A stretch of 64,000 nucleotides of DNA from JAFEBO01 sp036392375 (lineage in GTDB: Bacteria; Planctomycetota; Phycisphaerae; Phycisphaerales; UBA1924), in NCBI GenBank assembly GCA_036392375.1, contig DASVYC010000046.1:1-64000 (forward strand). The letters are read 5' to 3'. A model generated the notes under the pieces. The model did not search any database. It had not been told where the DNA came from and saw nothing but the letters and a program-made list of their open reading frames with translations. Of the stretch, positions 40,480-49,296 are shown piece by piece. Every line of letters starts with the position of its first letter. Position 1 is the stretch's first letter. A program made the position numbers and the translations under genes.

Positions 40480-42354
40480 GTGCGTGTGATCGTCCAGGAC
40501 ACACTAAAGAACGCGCAGTGGATTGGCTACGACGGCGTGGCGGGATTCTCCGTTGGTCGCGACAAGGAGTGCGCGGTCTGCCTGCCCTCGCAGTTCGTGA
40601 GCCGTAAGCACCTGTCGGTCGAGCGTGCCGCGGGCGGATGGCGCATGAAGGTGCACGAGAGCGCCCTGCCCATCACGTGCAACGAAGAGGAGATCAAGCC
40701 CGGGCAGACGATCGATCTCAAGCAGGTCAATCAGCTCCGCCTGCCGGGGTTTGTGATCAACGTTCTGTGCGACGAGGACGTGCAGGACGCCTCCACCAAG
40801 GAGATCGACGACATCAACGAGCTGCAGCGTGATCTGCACACGCAGCTCCTCCGCCGCCTCGATCTCCGCCGCCAGAGCCAGGCCTCGCTCCAGGCCAGCG
40901 GCGAGACGCTCGAACAGATCAATCACATCGTGGACGAGCTCCTTCATCACGAGTTCAAGGCTCGCATCTACGGCTCGGGCACCACCAAGCGTCGCCTGCT
41001 CGAGACCATCTACGAAACACGCCTCTTCCAGCTCGTTGCCCAGGACCAGCGCGAGACGCTGACGCAGAAGGTCGCCAGCCCTGGCATGATCACGGCCCTC
41101 GAGGAAGAGGCCCATGCCTCGGTGCTGCGCCTGGCCCGCCGTCTTGGCCTGGGCATGACCGCCGATTCCAGCGAGAACGACGTGCGGCTCGTCAACGAGA
41201 AGCTGCGAGAAACCCTCAAGCCCATCGTTGACTCGATGCCCGACAACGTGCTCTTCTACATGATCGCTCGGTTCCTCAAGAAGGTGCTGTGCGACATGAT
41301 CTTCGGCCTCGGGCCGCTGCAGGACCTGCTCGACGCACCCAGCGTCAGCGAGATCATGGTGGTCAGCCCGGCTCTGGTCTATGTGGAGCGCGCCGGGCGC
41401 GTGAGCCGCTCCAACCGCACGTTCCTTGGCGATGAGGCGCTGATGTCGGTGATCGAGCGGATCGTGGCCCCGATGGGGCGACGCATCGACCGCTCGACGC
41501 CGCTGGTGGACGCGCGGCTCAAGGACGGCTCGCGCGTCAACGCGATCATCCCGCCGCTGGCGCTCAAGGGCCCGTGCCTGACGATCCGGCGCTTCCCGAT
41601 GCGTCGCATCGGTGCCGACGACCTGGTCCGCTGGGGCTCGCTGACTCCCGCCGCGGTCACGCTCCTGTCCGGCGCGGTCAAGGCCCGCAAAAACATGATC
41701 ATCGCGGGCGGCACGGGCTCGGGCAAGACCACGCTGCTCAACGTGCTCTCGGCGTTCATCCCGGGCGATGAGCGCATCGTCACCATCGAAGACGCGGCCG
41801 AGCTCCAGCTCTCGCAGGATCACGTCGTCAGCCTCGAGACCCGCCCGGCCAACGTCGAGGGCCAGGGGGCGTACACGATCCGGGATCTGGTGAAGAACGC
41901 GCTGCGCATGCGCCCCGACCGCATCATCGTCGGCGAGTGCCGAGGCGCCGAGGCTCTGGACATGCTGCAGGCCATGAACACCGGCCACAGCGGCTCGATG
42001 ACTAGCGTCCACGCCAACAGCGCTCAGGACGTCTTCAGCCGCCTCGAGAACATGGTGCTGACCGCGGCGGACCTGCCGCTGCAGGCCGTCCGGACGCAGA
42101 TCGCGCAGGCTGTGGATCTCATCGTGTTCCAGCAGCGACTCAAAAACGGCAAACGCATGGTCACGCAGGTCACCGAGGTCCTGGGGCTCAACCCCAAGAC
42201 CGGCGAGCCCGAGACCCGCGACATCATGAACGCCGACGCCCACGACGCTTCGCCCAAGCTGCGGGCCACGGGCTCGATGCCAGCCTTCATGGGCGAGCTG
42301 GTAGATCAGGGGCTGATCGATCTCGATCAGTGGTTCGGCCGGGCGAGCGAATGA
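40480..42354 (+). CDS. tadA: TadA/CpaF secretion ATPase with N-terminal FHA domain
   Basis: This is the hexameric ATPase that powers Flp pilus extension and retraction. The protein has 624 residues from GTG 40480 (GGAG ahead). Residues 1-95 or so are an FHA phosphothreonine-binding domain (YDGVAGFSVGRDKECAVCLP, SQFVSRKHLSVERAAGG: G-R...S-R-K-H). A helical linker (TLEQINHIVDELLHHEFKAR) leads to the ATPase. Motifs: AGGTGSGKTTLLN with Lys416, GDERIVTIEDAAELQL, IRDLVKNALRMRPDRIIVGE (Walker B) and EALDMLQAMNTGHSGSMTSV HAN. TadA family proteins normally lack an FHA domain, so its fusion suggests direct control by threonine phosphorylation. The stop overlaps the tadB start by 4 bp (ATGA). Confidence 0.94.
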   Translation: MRVIVQDTLKNAQWIGYDGVAGFSVGRDKECAVCLPSQFVSRKHLSVERAAGGWRMKVHESALPITCNEEEIKPGQTIDLKQVNQLRLPGFVINVLCDEDVQDASTKEIDDINELQRDLHTQLLRRLDLRRQSQASLQASGETLEQINHIVDELLHHEFKARIYGSGTTKRRLLETIYETRLFQLVAQDQRETLTQKVASPGMITALEEEAHASVLRLARRLGLGMTADSSENDVRLVNEKLRETLKPIVDSMPDNVLFYMIARFLKKVLCDMIFGLGPLQDLLDAPSVSEIMVVSPALVYVERAGRVSRSNRTFLGDEALMSVIERIVAPMGRRIDRSTPLVDARLKDGSRVNAIIPPLALKGPCLTIRRFPMRRIGADDLVRWGSLTPAAVTLLSGAVKARKNMIIAGGTGSGKTTLLNVLSAFIPGDERIVTIEDAAELQLSQDHVVSLETRPANVEGQGAYTIRDLVKNALRMRPDRIIVGECRGAEALDMLQAMNTGHSGSMTSVHANSAQDVFSRLENMVLTAADLPLQAVRTQIAQAVDLIVFQQRLKNGKRMVTQVTEVLGLNPKTGEPETRDIMNADAHDASPKLRATGSMPAFMGELVDQGLIDLDQWFGRASE

Positions 42355-43199
42355 ACGACGGGGCGCTGATCATCATCGCGGCCCTCTTCGGCGTGGCTCT
42401 GTGCCTCTTTGTGCTCGCGCTGCGCGAGGCGATCATCTCCCGTTACTACGCCGACGTCGCGTGGGCCGAGGCCGCCGCGTACCGCGTCTCGCCGGAGCGG
42501 TACGACGCCCGTCGCAAGATCGCGATGTTCTACCTCGGCTTGTGCGTGGTGATGATCCTCAACGTGTTGTTCTTTCCCGCGCCCGTGGTCGGCGCGGTCT
42601 TCGTGGTGGTGCTCTTCTTCGCGCCGCGGATCTACGTCGAGAGCGCGTGGCGCAAGCGCCGGGCTTTGATCGATTCGCAGCTACCGCAGGCGGTGCAGCA
42701 GATGGCCTCGTCGGTCGCGTCGGGCATGACCCTGCCCCAGGCGCTCGAACGCCTCGCAGACCGGGCGGACATGCCCATCCGCACTGAGTTTCGGATCATG
42801 AACAACCAGTGGCGGGCGGGCTCGGACCTGCCCGCGACCATCGAGGAGGCCAAGCGCCGTCTCGCCCTACCGAACTTCAACCTCTTCGCTTCGGCGCTGC
42901 TGGTGAACCAGCGCATGGGCGGCAACGTGGTGGAGACGCTGGAGTCGCTGGCCCGCTCGCTCGAGACCATCGACCGCATGCGTCGCGAGGTCCACGCCGC
43001 CACCAGCGAAGGCCGCATGAACATCAAGGTGCTGGTCCTGGCGCCGTTCATCATGCTGGGGCTGTCGTACATCATCGTGCCCGACGGGGTGCGGCTGATG
43101 TTCACCACCACCACCGGTTGGATCGCCCTGGGCCTGGCGATCACGCTCACCGCGCTTGGAGCCCTGTGGGGATGGAAGATCGTGAACGCCGATGTTTGA
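42351..43199 (+). CDS. tadB: TadB-like inner-membrane platform protein
   Basis: This is the T2SS-F-type platform protein on which pilins are assembled. The 282 residues start MNDGALIIIAALFGVALCLF. Membrane segments lie near residues 6-28, about 60-100, and the C-terminal pair VLVLAPFIMLGLSYIIV / GWIALGLAITLTALGALWGW. The cytoplasmic T2SSF domain has SQLPQAVQQMASSVASGMTL and NVVETLESLARSLETIDRMR. The order tadA-tadB-tadC with 4- and 8-bp overlaps is the classical Tad arrangement. Confidence 0.92.
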   Translation: MNDGALIIIAALFGVALCLFVLALREAIISRYYADVAWAEAAAYRVSPERYDARRKIAMFYLGLCVVMILNVLFFPAPVVGAVFVVVLFFAPRIYVESAWRKRRALIDSQLPQAVQQMASSVASGMTLPQALERLADRADMPIRTEFRIMNNQWRAGSDLPATIEEAKRRLALPNFNLFASALLVNQRMGGNVVETLESLARSLETIDRMRREVHAATSEGRMNIKVLVLAPFIMLGLSYIIVPDGVRLMFTTTTGWIALGLAITLTALGALWGWKIVNADV

Positions 43200-44184
43200 A
43201 CTCGCCCTCCAAACCCTGCTCACACCCGAGCAGTTCACGCTGCTCGCGGCGTGTCTTTTGGCAGGCCTGTCGGTCGCGCTCGCGGTCGCGGGCGTGCTGA
43301 AGATGTTCGGCGTCCTCTCCGGCGAGAACGGCTCGGAGATGCCGCTGGAGCTGTCGGCCGAGCTGCGCCGCGAGTTCAACCGCGTGCTTGTGACACGGGG
43401 CGTCAAGACCTCCGCCGGAGGCGTGCTGGGCGTGGCGACCGCGCTGATACCGCTGGTGCTGCCGATCTCGCGCCGCCTGCCGCTGGACGGGCTGCGGCGT
43501 TCATACTCCGAGCAGTACGCCCGCGCCGGCTGGCCGGGCGGTCTGGAGGACGACGAGCTCCCCGCGATCGCGCTCGTACTTGGCGTCGGCATCGCCTGCG
43601 TGCTGGGTGCCTTCGGCGCCTTGCTGCAAGGACCGCCGGGGCTCATCGTGGCCGCGTTGGTGGGTTTCGCGACCGGCCCGATGCTCGTCTCCGCGTCGCT
43701 CTCCGGCCGCGTGCGTGAGCGTGACAAGGCTATCACCCGAACGATCCCGTTTGTGCTCGATTTGCTGGTGCTCACCATGCGGGCCGGCGCGTCGCTGCAG
43801 ATCGCGCTGCGTCAGGTGTGCGAGGACTACCGCGGCCACCCCATCGGCGTCGAGTTCGCCGCCACACTCGCCGACATCGAGCGCGGCTCGACCGCGCGGC
43901 AGGCCTTTGTCAACTTCGCCAGCCGCGCCCCAGTGCCGATCGTCAAGTACCTCGTGGACGAGATCGTGCAATCCGATGAACTCGGCCGCCCCATCGCCAC
44001 CACGCTGGAACGCCTCGCCGATCAGACCCGGGTCCGCCGCGTGCAGGACGCGACCTCGACCGCCGGAGCGGCCAAGGTCGCGGTGCTGGCGCCCGGCGTG
44101 TTGATCCTGTTCGCCGTCCTGATCGTGTTGCTCGCTCCCTTCGGCCTCAAGATCTTGTTCGCCAACGAAGCCCCCACGCTGTAA
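43192..44184 (+). CDS. tadC: TadC-like inner-membrane platform protein
   Basis: This second T2SS-F platform subunit forms the heteromeric base with TadB. The 330 residues start MFELALQTLLTPEQFTLLAA. Membrane segments lie at about 17-40, 120-160 (LVLGVGIACVLGAFGALLQG, LIVAALVGFATGPMLV) and near the C-terminus (VAVLAPGVLILFAVLIVLLA). The T2SSF domain carries VLDLLVLTMRAGASLQIALR and DIERGSTARQAFVNFASRAP. It overlaps tadB by 8 bp. Confidence 0.92.
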   Translation: MFELALQTLLTPEQFTLLAACLLAGLSVALAVAGVLKMFGVLSGENGSEMPLELSAELRREFNRVLVTRGVKTSAGGVLGVATALIPLVLPISRRLPLDGLRRSYSEQYARAGWPGGLEDDELPAIALVLGVGIACVLGAFGALLQGPPGLIVAALVGFATGPMLVSASLSGRVRERDKAITRTIPFVLDLLVLTMRAGASLQIALRQVCEDYRGHPIGVEFAATLADIERGSTARQAFVNFASRAPVPIVKYLVDEIVQSDELGRPIATTLERLADQTRVRRVQDATSTAGAAKVAVLAPGVLILFAVLIVLLAPFGLKILFANEAPTL

Positions 44185-44289
44185 AGCCCTTCCCTCTCTC
44201 CCACCGTTCTTCCTCCTCACCCTTACCCACCTTTCATCACCTTTCCTTCACCCTTCCCCGGAGACGACCGAGCTCGCTCGGTCAGCACC

Positions 44290-45090
44290 ATGGAGTTCCT
44301 CCTCGAGATCGTCACGGGCGCAGACGCCGGCAAAGCCGTGCGCGTAGGAGAAAAGCCGCTCTTGATCGGGCGATCCGACACCGCGGGTGTCCGTCTCGCC
44401 GACGAGTCGGTCTCGTGGGAGCACGCGACCATCCGTGTGAGCGACGGCAAGCTGCTGATCGAGAACCTGTCGGCCTTGGGCACCAAGCTCCGCGGCCAGA
44501 AGCTCGCCGGCGTCACGCGCCTGGGCCTGGGCGACGAGGTCGAGCTCTCGCCCCAGTGCCGACTCAAGGTCTCGCCGCTCGACGCCGGAGCCGGTGGTTC
44601 GCTCTCGCCGCTCACGATTCTCCTGCTGGTGCTGGTCCTCCTGTTGGGCGGCGGCGGCGTGGCGGTCGCGGTGGCGATGCGGAATCAGGGCCCGCCGCCG
44701 ATCGCCGCCACCGATGAGAACTGGGCCAACGCCGCACGCGAGTTGGAGCAGCGGCTGGACGTGTGGGCCAAGTCGCGCCGTGTTCCCGAGAAGATGCTGG
44801 TGGTGTTCCAGGACGCGATCCGCCTGGAACGCGCCGGTGACACCAAGACCGCCGCGATCCGTTGGCGGGCCTTGAGCACGGCGCTGCTCACCCAGCCGAT
44901 GCCCGACGCGATCGACGGCCGCCCGACGTTCGCCGAGAACTACAGCGGCAACGCCAAGGCTCTCTCGGTGCTGATGGGTCTGCCCGGCGCGGGCAGCGTC
45001 AGCGACGAGCGCTGGTTGAGCGACCGCAGCTTCGCCGACGCCCTGGTCCGTTTCGTGAACCGCCGCGCCGAGTTGAATGAAGGCAGTTGA
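44290..45090 (+). CDS. FHA-domain membrane protein
   Basis: The 266-residue protein has an N-terminal FHA domain (about residues 1-90: MEFLLEIVTGADAGKAVRVG, LLIGRSDTAGVRLADESVSW, EHATIRVSDGKLLIENLSAL), with the G-R-S and S-x-x-H pattern slightly changed to SWEHA. A membrane segment at about 104-126 (LTILLLVLVLLLGGGGVAVA) anchors it. The extracytoplasmic tail of about 140 residues is helical (ANAARELEQRLDVWAKSRRV). It lies between the TadABC genes and the kinase, overlapping the possible early start of the kinase. A natural guess is that it docks the phosphorylated form of the kinase or the pilus proteins. Confidence 0.85.
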   Translation: MEFLLEIVTGADAGKAVRVGEKPLLIGRSDTAGVRLADESVSWEHATIRVSDGKLLIENLSALGTKLRGQKLAGVTRLGLGDEVELSPQCRLKVSPLDAGAGGSLSPLTILLLVLVLLLGGGGVAVAVAMRNQGPPPIAATDENWANAARELEQRLDVWAKSRRVPEKMLVVFQDAIRLERAGDTKTAAIRWRALSTALLTQPMPDAIDGRPTFAENYSGNAKALSVLMGLPGAGSVSDERWLSDRSFADALVRFVNRRAELNEGS

Positions 45091-45127
45091 CGCGACGCTC
45101 GCACCGAGCGCGCAGGAGTCCCGATCG

Positions 45128-47836
45128 ATGATCACCAAACTGGGCAACTTCGAGATCATCTCCCAGATCAACCACGGCGGGAGCTCGATCGTCTATCAGG
45201 CCCGCCAGAACCTGGGCATGGGCGTCACACGCCCCGCCGCCATCAAGGTTCTCGAGGGCTGGCAGATCAACTCCGAAGCGCAGATGGAGAAGCTGCGCAA
45301 GGAGGTCAGCCTGATGGTGCAGTTCTCCTCCTCGCCCCACATCGTGCAGGTGTGGGAATCGGGTTACGAGGAAGGTCTCGGGCCGTGGGTCGCGATGGAG
45401 TTCCTGGGCACCAGCCTCAAGGACACCATCAGCGACGGCCCCGCCGATCCCAAGGCCGTGCAGCAGGTGCTGGTGGACGCGCTCAACGGGCTCATGACCA
45501 TCGAGACGCTCTCACCCGACACCATCCACCGCGACATCAAGCCCAGCAACATCCTGCTTGGCATGTTCGGCTCGTGGAAGATCGCCGACTTCGGCCTCGC
45601 CAAGACGGGGTCGGCCGACGACACCATGCGAGCCATGTCGGTGCAGTACACCGCTCCCGAATTGCTCGACGCCCAGCGCGGCTCCGTCGGCCCCTGGAGC
45701 GATCTCTACGCGTTGGGGATCACCATGTACCAGTTCGCCCTCGGCCACACGCTCTTCCGCGAGCAGTTCCCCGCGATCTACACCGACCAGGACACCAAGG
45801 CCTCCGACGAGCGGCCAAAGTGGATGTTCTGGCACACCTCGCAGCAGACACTCACGCCCCTCAGCGAGCTCCTGCCCGGGTTCCCCAAGCACTTGTCCGA
45901 TGTCATCGCCGCGATGACCAACAAAGAGCCGGCCAAACGCCCCCGCTCGGCGGCCACCGCCTTCGCGATGGTCGGCGGCTCGGACGAGGACACGCAGGTC
46001 AATCTCGACGCCGCCCGCCGCCAGATGGAAGCCCGCAAGCCGGTCGAGAAGCCCTTGATCTCCAAGCCCGTCGCGATCGCCCTGGCGGCGATGCTCGCAC
46101 TGGTCGCCCTCGGCGGCCTGGCCGCGTTTGTCATCAGCAGCTTCCGCCCCCCGGTGTCGATCCAGCTCGCGAGCGAGGGCAGGTTCTCCACCGGAGGCGA
46201 GAGCGTCGTCGTCTCGGGCCGACTCGCCGACCTGCCCCCGGGCGCGACCGGGATGCTCTCGCTCAACAACGGCGACGAGTACCCCGTCCGCATCGCTGAC
46301 AACGGCGAGTTCTCCGCCGACGTGCGCCTGGCTCGCGTCGGCACGCTCACCGGCAGCGTGATCGTCCGCGACGCCGACCGCAACCCGGTGCAGATGGTGG
46401 GCGAGTCGAAGGTCGCGCTGGAGCGCATCCCGCCCAGCGAGGTCGACGTGGTCGTCAACCTCTCCCCTCTGATCGAGGGCGCGACAGTGACCTTTGTGCC
46501 CGTCGCCAAGGCTGATCCGACCTCGCAAACCACCGGCGAGCAGGGGCAGGCCAAGGCCAAGCTGCCCCGCGGCAAGTTCTCGCTGCTCGTCGAACACCCG
46601 CGATTCGCGCCCTTCAAGCTCGACACCGAGACTGGCGATGATCTGAACAAGTCCATCCGGGTCCCCATGCGGGCAAAGAGCGCTCTGGAGATCGACGCCC
46701 GCCGCCAGGCCCTGCTCGCCCAGGTGCAGACCACCGCCCTGCTCGCGGCTCAGGGCGACCCGGATGCCATCAAGCGCCTCGCCGAGATCCAGAAGGAGCT
46801 CGCAATGCTCGACCCCGACGCCAAGAAGCGCGACCCGATGGGCACGATCATGAACCTGATCGGCACCAAGGGTGTGGCCGAGGCCGATCGCGATCGCCTG
46901 CAGCAGGCGCTCGCCGATCTCGCCACCGGCGGCACGGGGGCCGCCGCCCTCGCCGCCCAGCCGTCTGGCAGGGGCGAGTCCGGGCCGACCTTCCGCCCCG
47001 TCTCGGCCAGCACGAACGCCGATCTCGCCGCCGCGCAGGCAAACACCGCTCTGGCGAACCGTCGGGTCGAGCTTCTGAACGAGATGGAGAGCCTGCAGGC
47101 CAAGGCCGCCGCGGGGGATCCGTACGCGCAGCAGCGTCTCAAGGACATCGCCAAGGAGCTCGCCGACATCGAGTCACGCACCACCGGCCCAAAGTCCGCC
47201 GCCGACCTGCGTCGGGCCGATCTCATCAAGGAGTACCAGCGGGTCGCGGAGCTGGCGGCCAAGGGCGATCCCGAGGCGATCAAGCGGCTCGCGGAGATTC
47301 AGAAGGAACTCTCGGCGTCCGCTCACGAGGCGCTGGCCTCCGCCCGCGACCGCGAACGAGAAGTCTCGAGCGCAATCGCCTCCCTCGCGGGCGTCGACCC
47401 GATGGCGATCCTCAAGATGACCATCCCCGAGCTGCGCTCGTTCCTCTCCCGCCAGGCGCCGCTCGACACGCTGACGTTCCACGATATGCCGGAGGTCAAC
47501 CGCGTCCGCGTCTCCGGGCCGGTGCTCTCCAGCCGCGAGCTGCAGCACCTGATCCTCCGCCTCACGCCCGCCAACGACCGCATCGTCCCCGAGATCGGCA
47601 TCGACCCGCTCGCGGTCTGCAAGCGGATCGAGAAGGCGCTCGCCGACGCGGGCGCCCTCAACCCGCGGGTGCGGGCGGCGATCTCATCGATCGACGAACT
47701 GGTGTACGTGCAGATCGACGCGACCGAACGCTTCGGCGTGCCTCAGGCACGGGCCATCGCGGCACGGCACGTGCTCAACCCCGACACCATCGTGGCCCAG
47801 GACTTCGCACAAGCCTCCAAGCCGGCGACGCGCTGA
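45128..47836 (+). CDS. Membrane Ser/Thr protein kinase of the Tad locus
   Basis: The 902-residue Hanks-type kinase is encoded in the pilus operon. ATG 45128 is preferred (AGGAG 9 nt ahead); ATG 45077 would add 17 residues and overlap the FHA gene. Kinase domain, about residues 7-285: INHGGSSIVYQARQNLG, Lys40 in PAAIKVLE, catalytic loop TIHRDIKPSNILLG with Asp136, KIADFGLA with Asp154, and QYTAPELLD. A membrane helix follows at about 315-338, then an extracytoplasmic Ig-like segment (VSIQLASEGRFSTGGESVVV). A C-terminal region has three copies of a helical unit 'A-x-G-D-P-x-A-x-x-R-L-x-x-I-x-K-E-L' (near residues 538, 657 and 708). Together with FHA-TadA and the FHA membrane protein it suggests phospho-control of pilus biogenesis. 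Confidence 0.92.
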   Translation: MITKLGNFEIISQINHGGSSIVYQARQNLGMGVTRPAAIKVLEGWQINSEAQMEKLRKEVSLMVQFSSSPHIVQVWESGYEEGLGPWVAMEFLGTSLKDTISDGPADPKAVQQVLVDALNGLMTIETLSPDTIHRDIKPSNILLGMFGSWKIADFGLAKTGSADDTMRAMSVQYTAPELLDAQRGSVGPWSDLYALGITMYQFALGHTLFREQFPAIYTDQDTKASDERPKWMFWHTSQQTLTPLSELLPGFPKHLSDVIAAMTNKEPAKRPRSAATAFAMVGGSDEDTQVNLDAARRQMEARKPVEKPLISKPVAIALAAMLALVALGGLAAFVISSFRPPVSIQLASEGRFSTGGESVVVSGRLADLPPGATGMLSLNNGDEYPVRIADNGEFSADVRLARVGTLTGSVIVRDADRNPVQMVGESKVALERIPPSEVDVVVNLSPLIEGATVTFVPVAKADPTSQTTGEQGQAKAKLPRGKFSLLVEHPRFAPFKLDTETGDDLNKSIRVPMRAKSALEIDARRQALLAQVQTTALLAAQGDPDAIKRLAEIQKELAMLDPDAKKRDPMGTIMNLIGTKGVAEADRDRLQQALADLATGGTGAAALAAQPSGRGESGPTFRPVSASTNADLAAAQANTALANRRVELLNEMESLQAKAAAGDPYAQQRLKDIAKELADIESRTTGPKSAADLRRADLIKEYQRVAELAAKGDPEAIKRLAEIQKELSASAHEALASARDREREVSSAIASLAGVDPMAILKMTIPELRSFLSRQAPLDTLTFHDMPEVNRVRVSGPVLSSRELQHLILRLTPANDRIVPEIGIDPLAVCKRIEKALADAGALNPRVRAAISSIDELVYVQIDATERFGVPQARAIAARHVLNPDTIVAQDFAQASKPATR

Positions 47837-48020
47837 GACATCGTCGTTCATGACACGATGATCGCTCGCGAGCAACCATGGTTCGCGGTGGCTTGTCTTG
47901 CGATGATTCCGCAGGGTGATCGGCCGCGGCTCTGAGAGCGACTGCCTGGGCCCGGCCCCTGCGCGCGGCATGCAACGCGAGCCGTCGCTCGCGGCGCCCG
48001 ATCACACGATCGCCCGCTCG

Positions 48021-49244
48021 TCAGGACCCCTTCTCAAACTCCGCGGCCAGCGCCTGTGCCCGGGCGTCGCTGGGGTCGATCTCCGCCGCCTTGCGGAACG
48101 CCCGCGCCGCACCACGCCGGTCGCCGAGCTGGGCACGCAGCAGCCCGAGCGTCTTGGCCGCGGTCGGATCGTCGTTGCTGCGGGCAACGGCCTTCTCGAG
48201 GTTCACAATCGCCTGATCGATCTCGCCCATGTCCTTCTGGCACAACGCGAGCGCGACGAACCCGTCGGGCTTGTCGGGGGCGATGGCGATCAGCTTCGAC
48301 GCGGCCTGCCGCTGCAGACGCACGTCTCCGAGCTGGCGTCCGAGCTCAAAGAGCCTCTTCCAGACCGCGGGGTCGGTGTCCCCGGTCTCGGCAAGCCTGA
48401 GGAGAATTTCTCTCGCCTCGACGGGACGGTCCATTTCGCCCAGGCACCGGGCCCGGAGCAGGACCAGGTCTCGGCGGTTGTGCATCTTGGGCATCGCGAG
48501 CAACCGCGAGAGCGTCCGCTCGGCGTCGGCGATCTGCCCCGTGGCTACCTGAGCGCGGGCCAGATCATCCAGCAGCGAGGGATCCTGCGGGCTCAGCGTG
48601 GCGGCGTCGCGGAAGTAGGCGAGACCTGCGGCGTGGTTGCCACGGATCATCTCGATGTGCCCCAGCGTCTGCAGGCAGCCGGGGCTGCGACGGACCTCGG
48701 GCGGCGCGGCGTTGATCAACGCCGCCGCCTCGTCGGTCTGACCGCGCTCGATCAGCAGTTCCGCGGCGACAATCGGGTACTGCGGGCTCGCCGGGTCCAG
48801 TTCACTCGCCTTCTTGTACGCCTCCAGCGCCTCGTCACTGCGGCCCAGCCGCTCGTACGCCATGCCCAGGTAGTAATGGCTCTCGGCGAACTTCGGGTCG
48901 ATGGTGGCCGCGGTGCGGAACGACTCGACGCCCTCTTCGGTCCGGCCGAGCTCGACGAGGATGCGGCCTCGCAGGATGTGGGCCGCGGGCGTGCCGTTGT
49001 GGGCGGCGATCGACTGATCGATGCTCGCCAACGCCCGACGCGGATCGCCCGAGACAAACTCCTGCATCGCCAGATCGAAACGAGACGCGGCCTTCATCCG
49101 GGCCTGGCTCTGTTCCGCGAGTTCCTTGCCCTCGGTCGTGAACTTACCGTGGCCGGAGCACCCAACAACCGAGGCGAGGGCAATCAGGCCGGCCCCCAGC
49201 AGCGGGTACGGAACAACGCGAACGCGGCGTGGGGTGCGGGTCAT
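48021..49244 (-). CDS. TadD-like TPR lipoprotein
   Basis: This 407-residue protein has a lipoprotein signal (MTRTPRRVRVVPYPLLGAGL, then IALASVVGCSG with Cys29 as lipidation site). At least eight TPR repeats follow (AAHILRGRILVELGRTEEGV, AESHYYLGMAYERLGRSDEA, AQALAAEFEKGS at the end). In Tad systems TadD is an outer-membrane TPR lipoprotein required for secretin assembly. It is read leftward, with the secretin gene upstream on the same strand (52 bp apart). Both belong to the opposite strand from the rest of the locus. Confidence 0.88.
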   Translation of the reverse strand: MTRTPRRVRVVPYPLLGAGLIALASVVGCSGHGKFTTEGKELAEQSQARMKAASRFDLAMQEFVSGDPRRALASIDQSIAAHNGTPAAHILRGRILVELGRTEEGVESFRTAATIDPKFAESHYYLGMAYERLGRSDEALEAYKKASELDPASPQYPIVAAELLIERGQTDEAAALINAAPPEVRRSPGCLQTLGHIEMIRGNHAAGLAYFRDAATLSPQDPSLLDDLARAQVATGQIADAERTLSRLLAMPKMHNRRDLVLLRARCLGEMDRPVEAREILLRLAETGDTDPAVWKRLFELGRQLGDVRLQRQAASKLIAIAPDKPDGFVALALCQKDMGEIDQAIVNLEKAVARSNDDPTAAKTLGLLRAQLGDRRGAARAFRKAAEIDPSDARAQALAAEFEKGS

Positions 49245-49296
49245 CTCTCTGCCTCTCTCGAACGCATCGCCACATGTGGCGGAAGGGAGCGGGTGA

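Noticed and set aside
40504..42243. 579-codon open frame antisense to FHA-TadA
   Set aside because: Shadow frame; FHA-TadA has all conserved motifs and overlaps tadB in the usual way.
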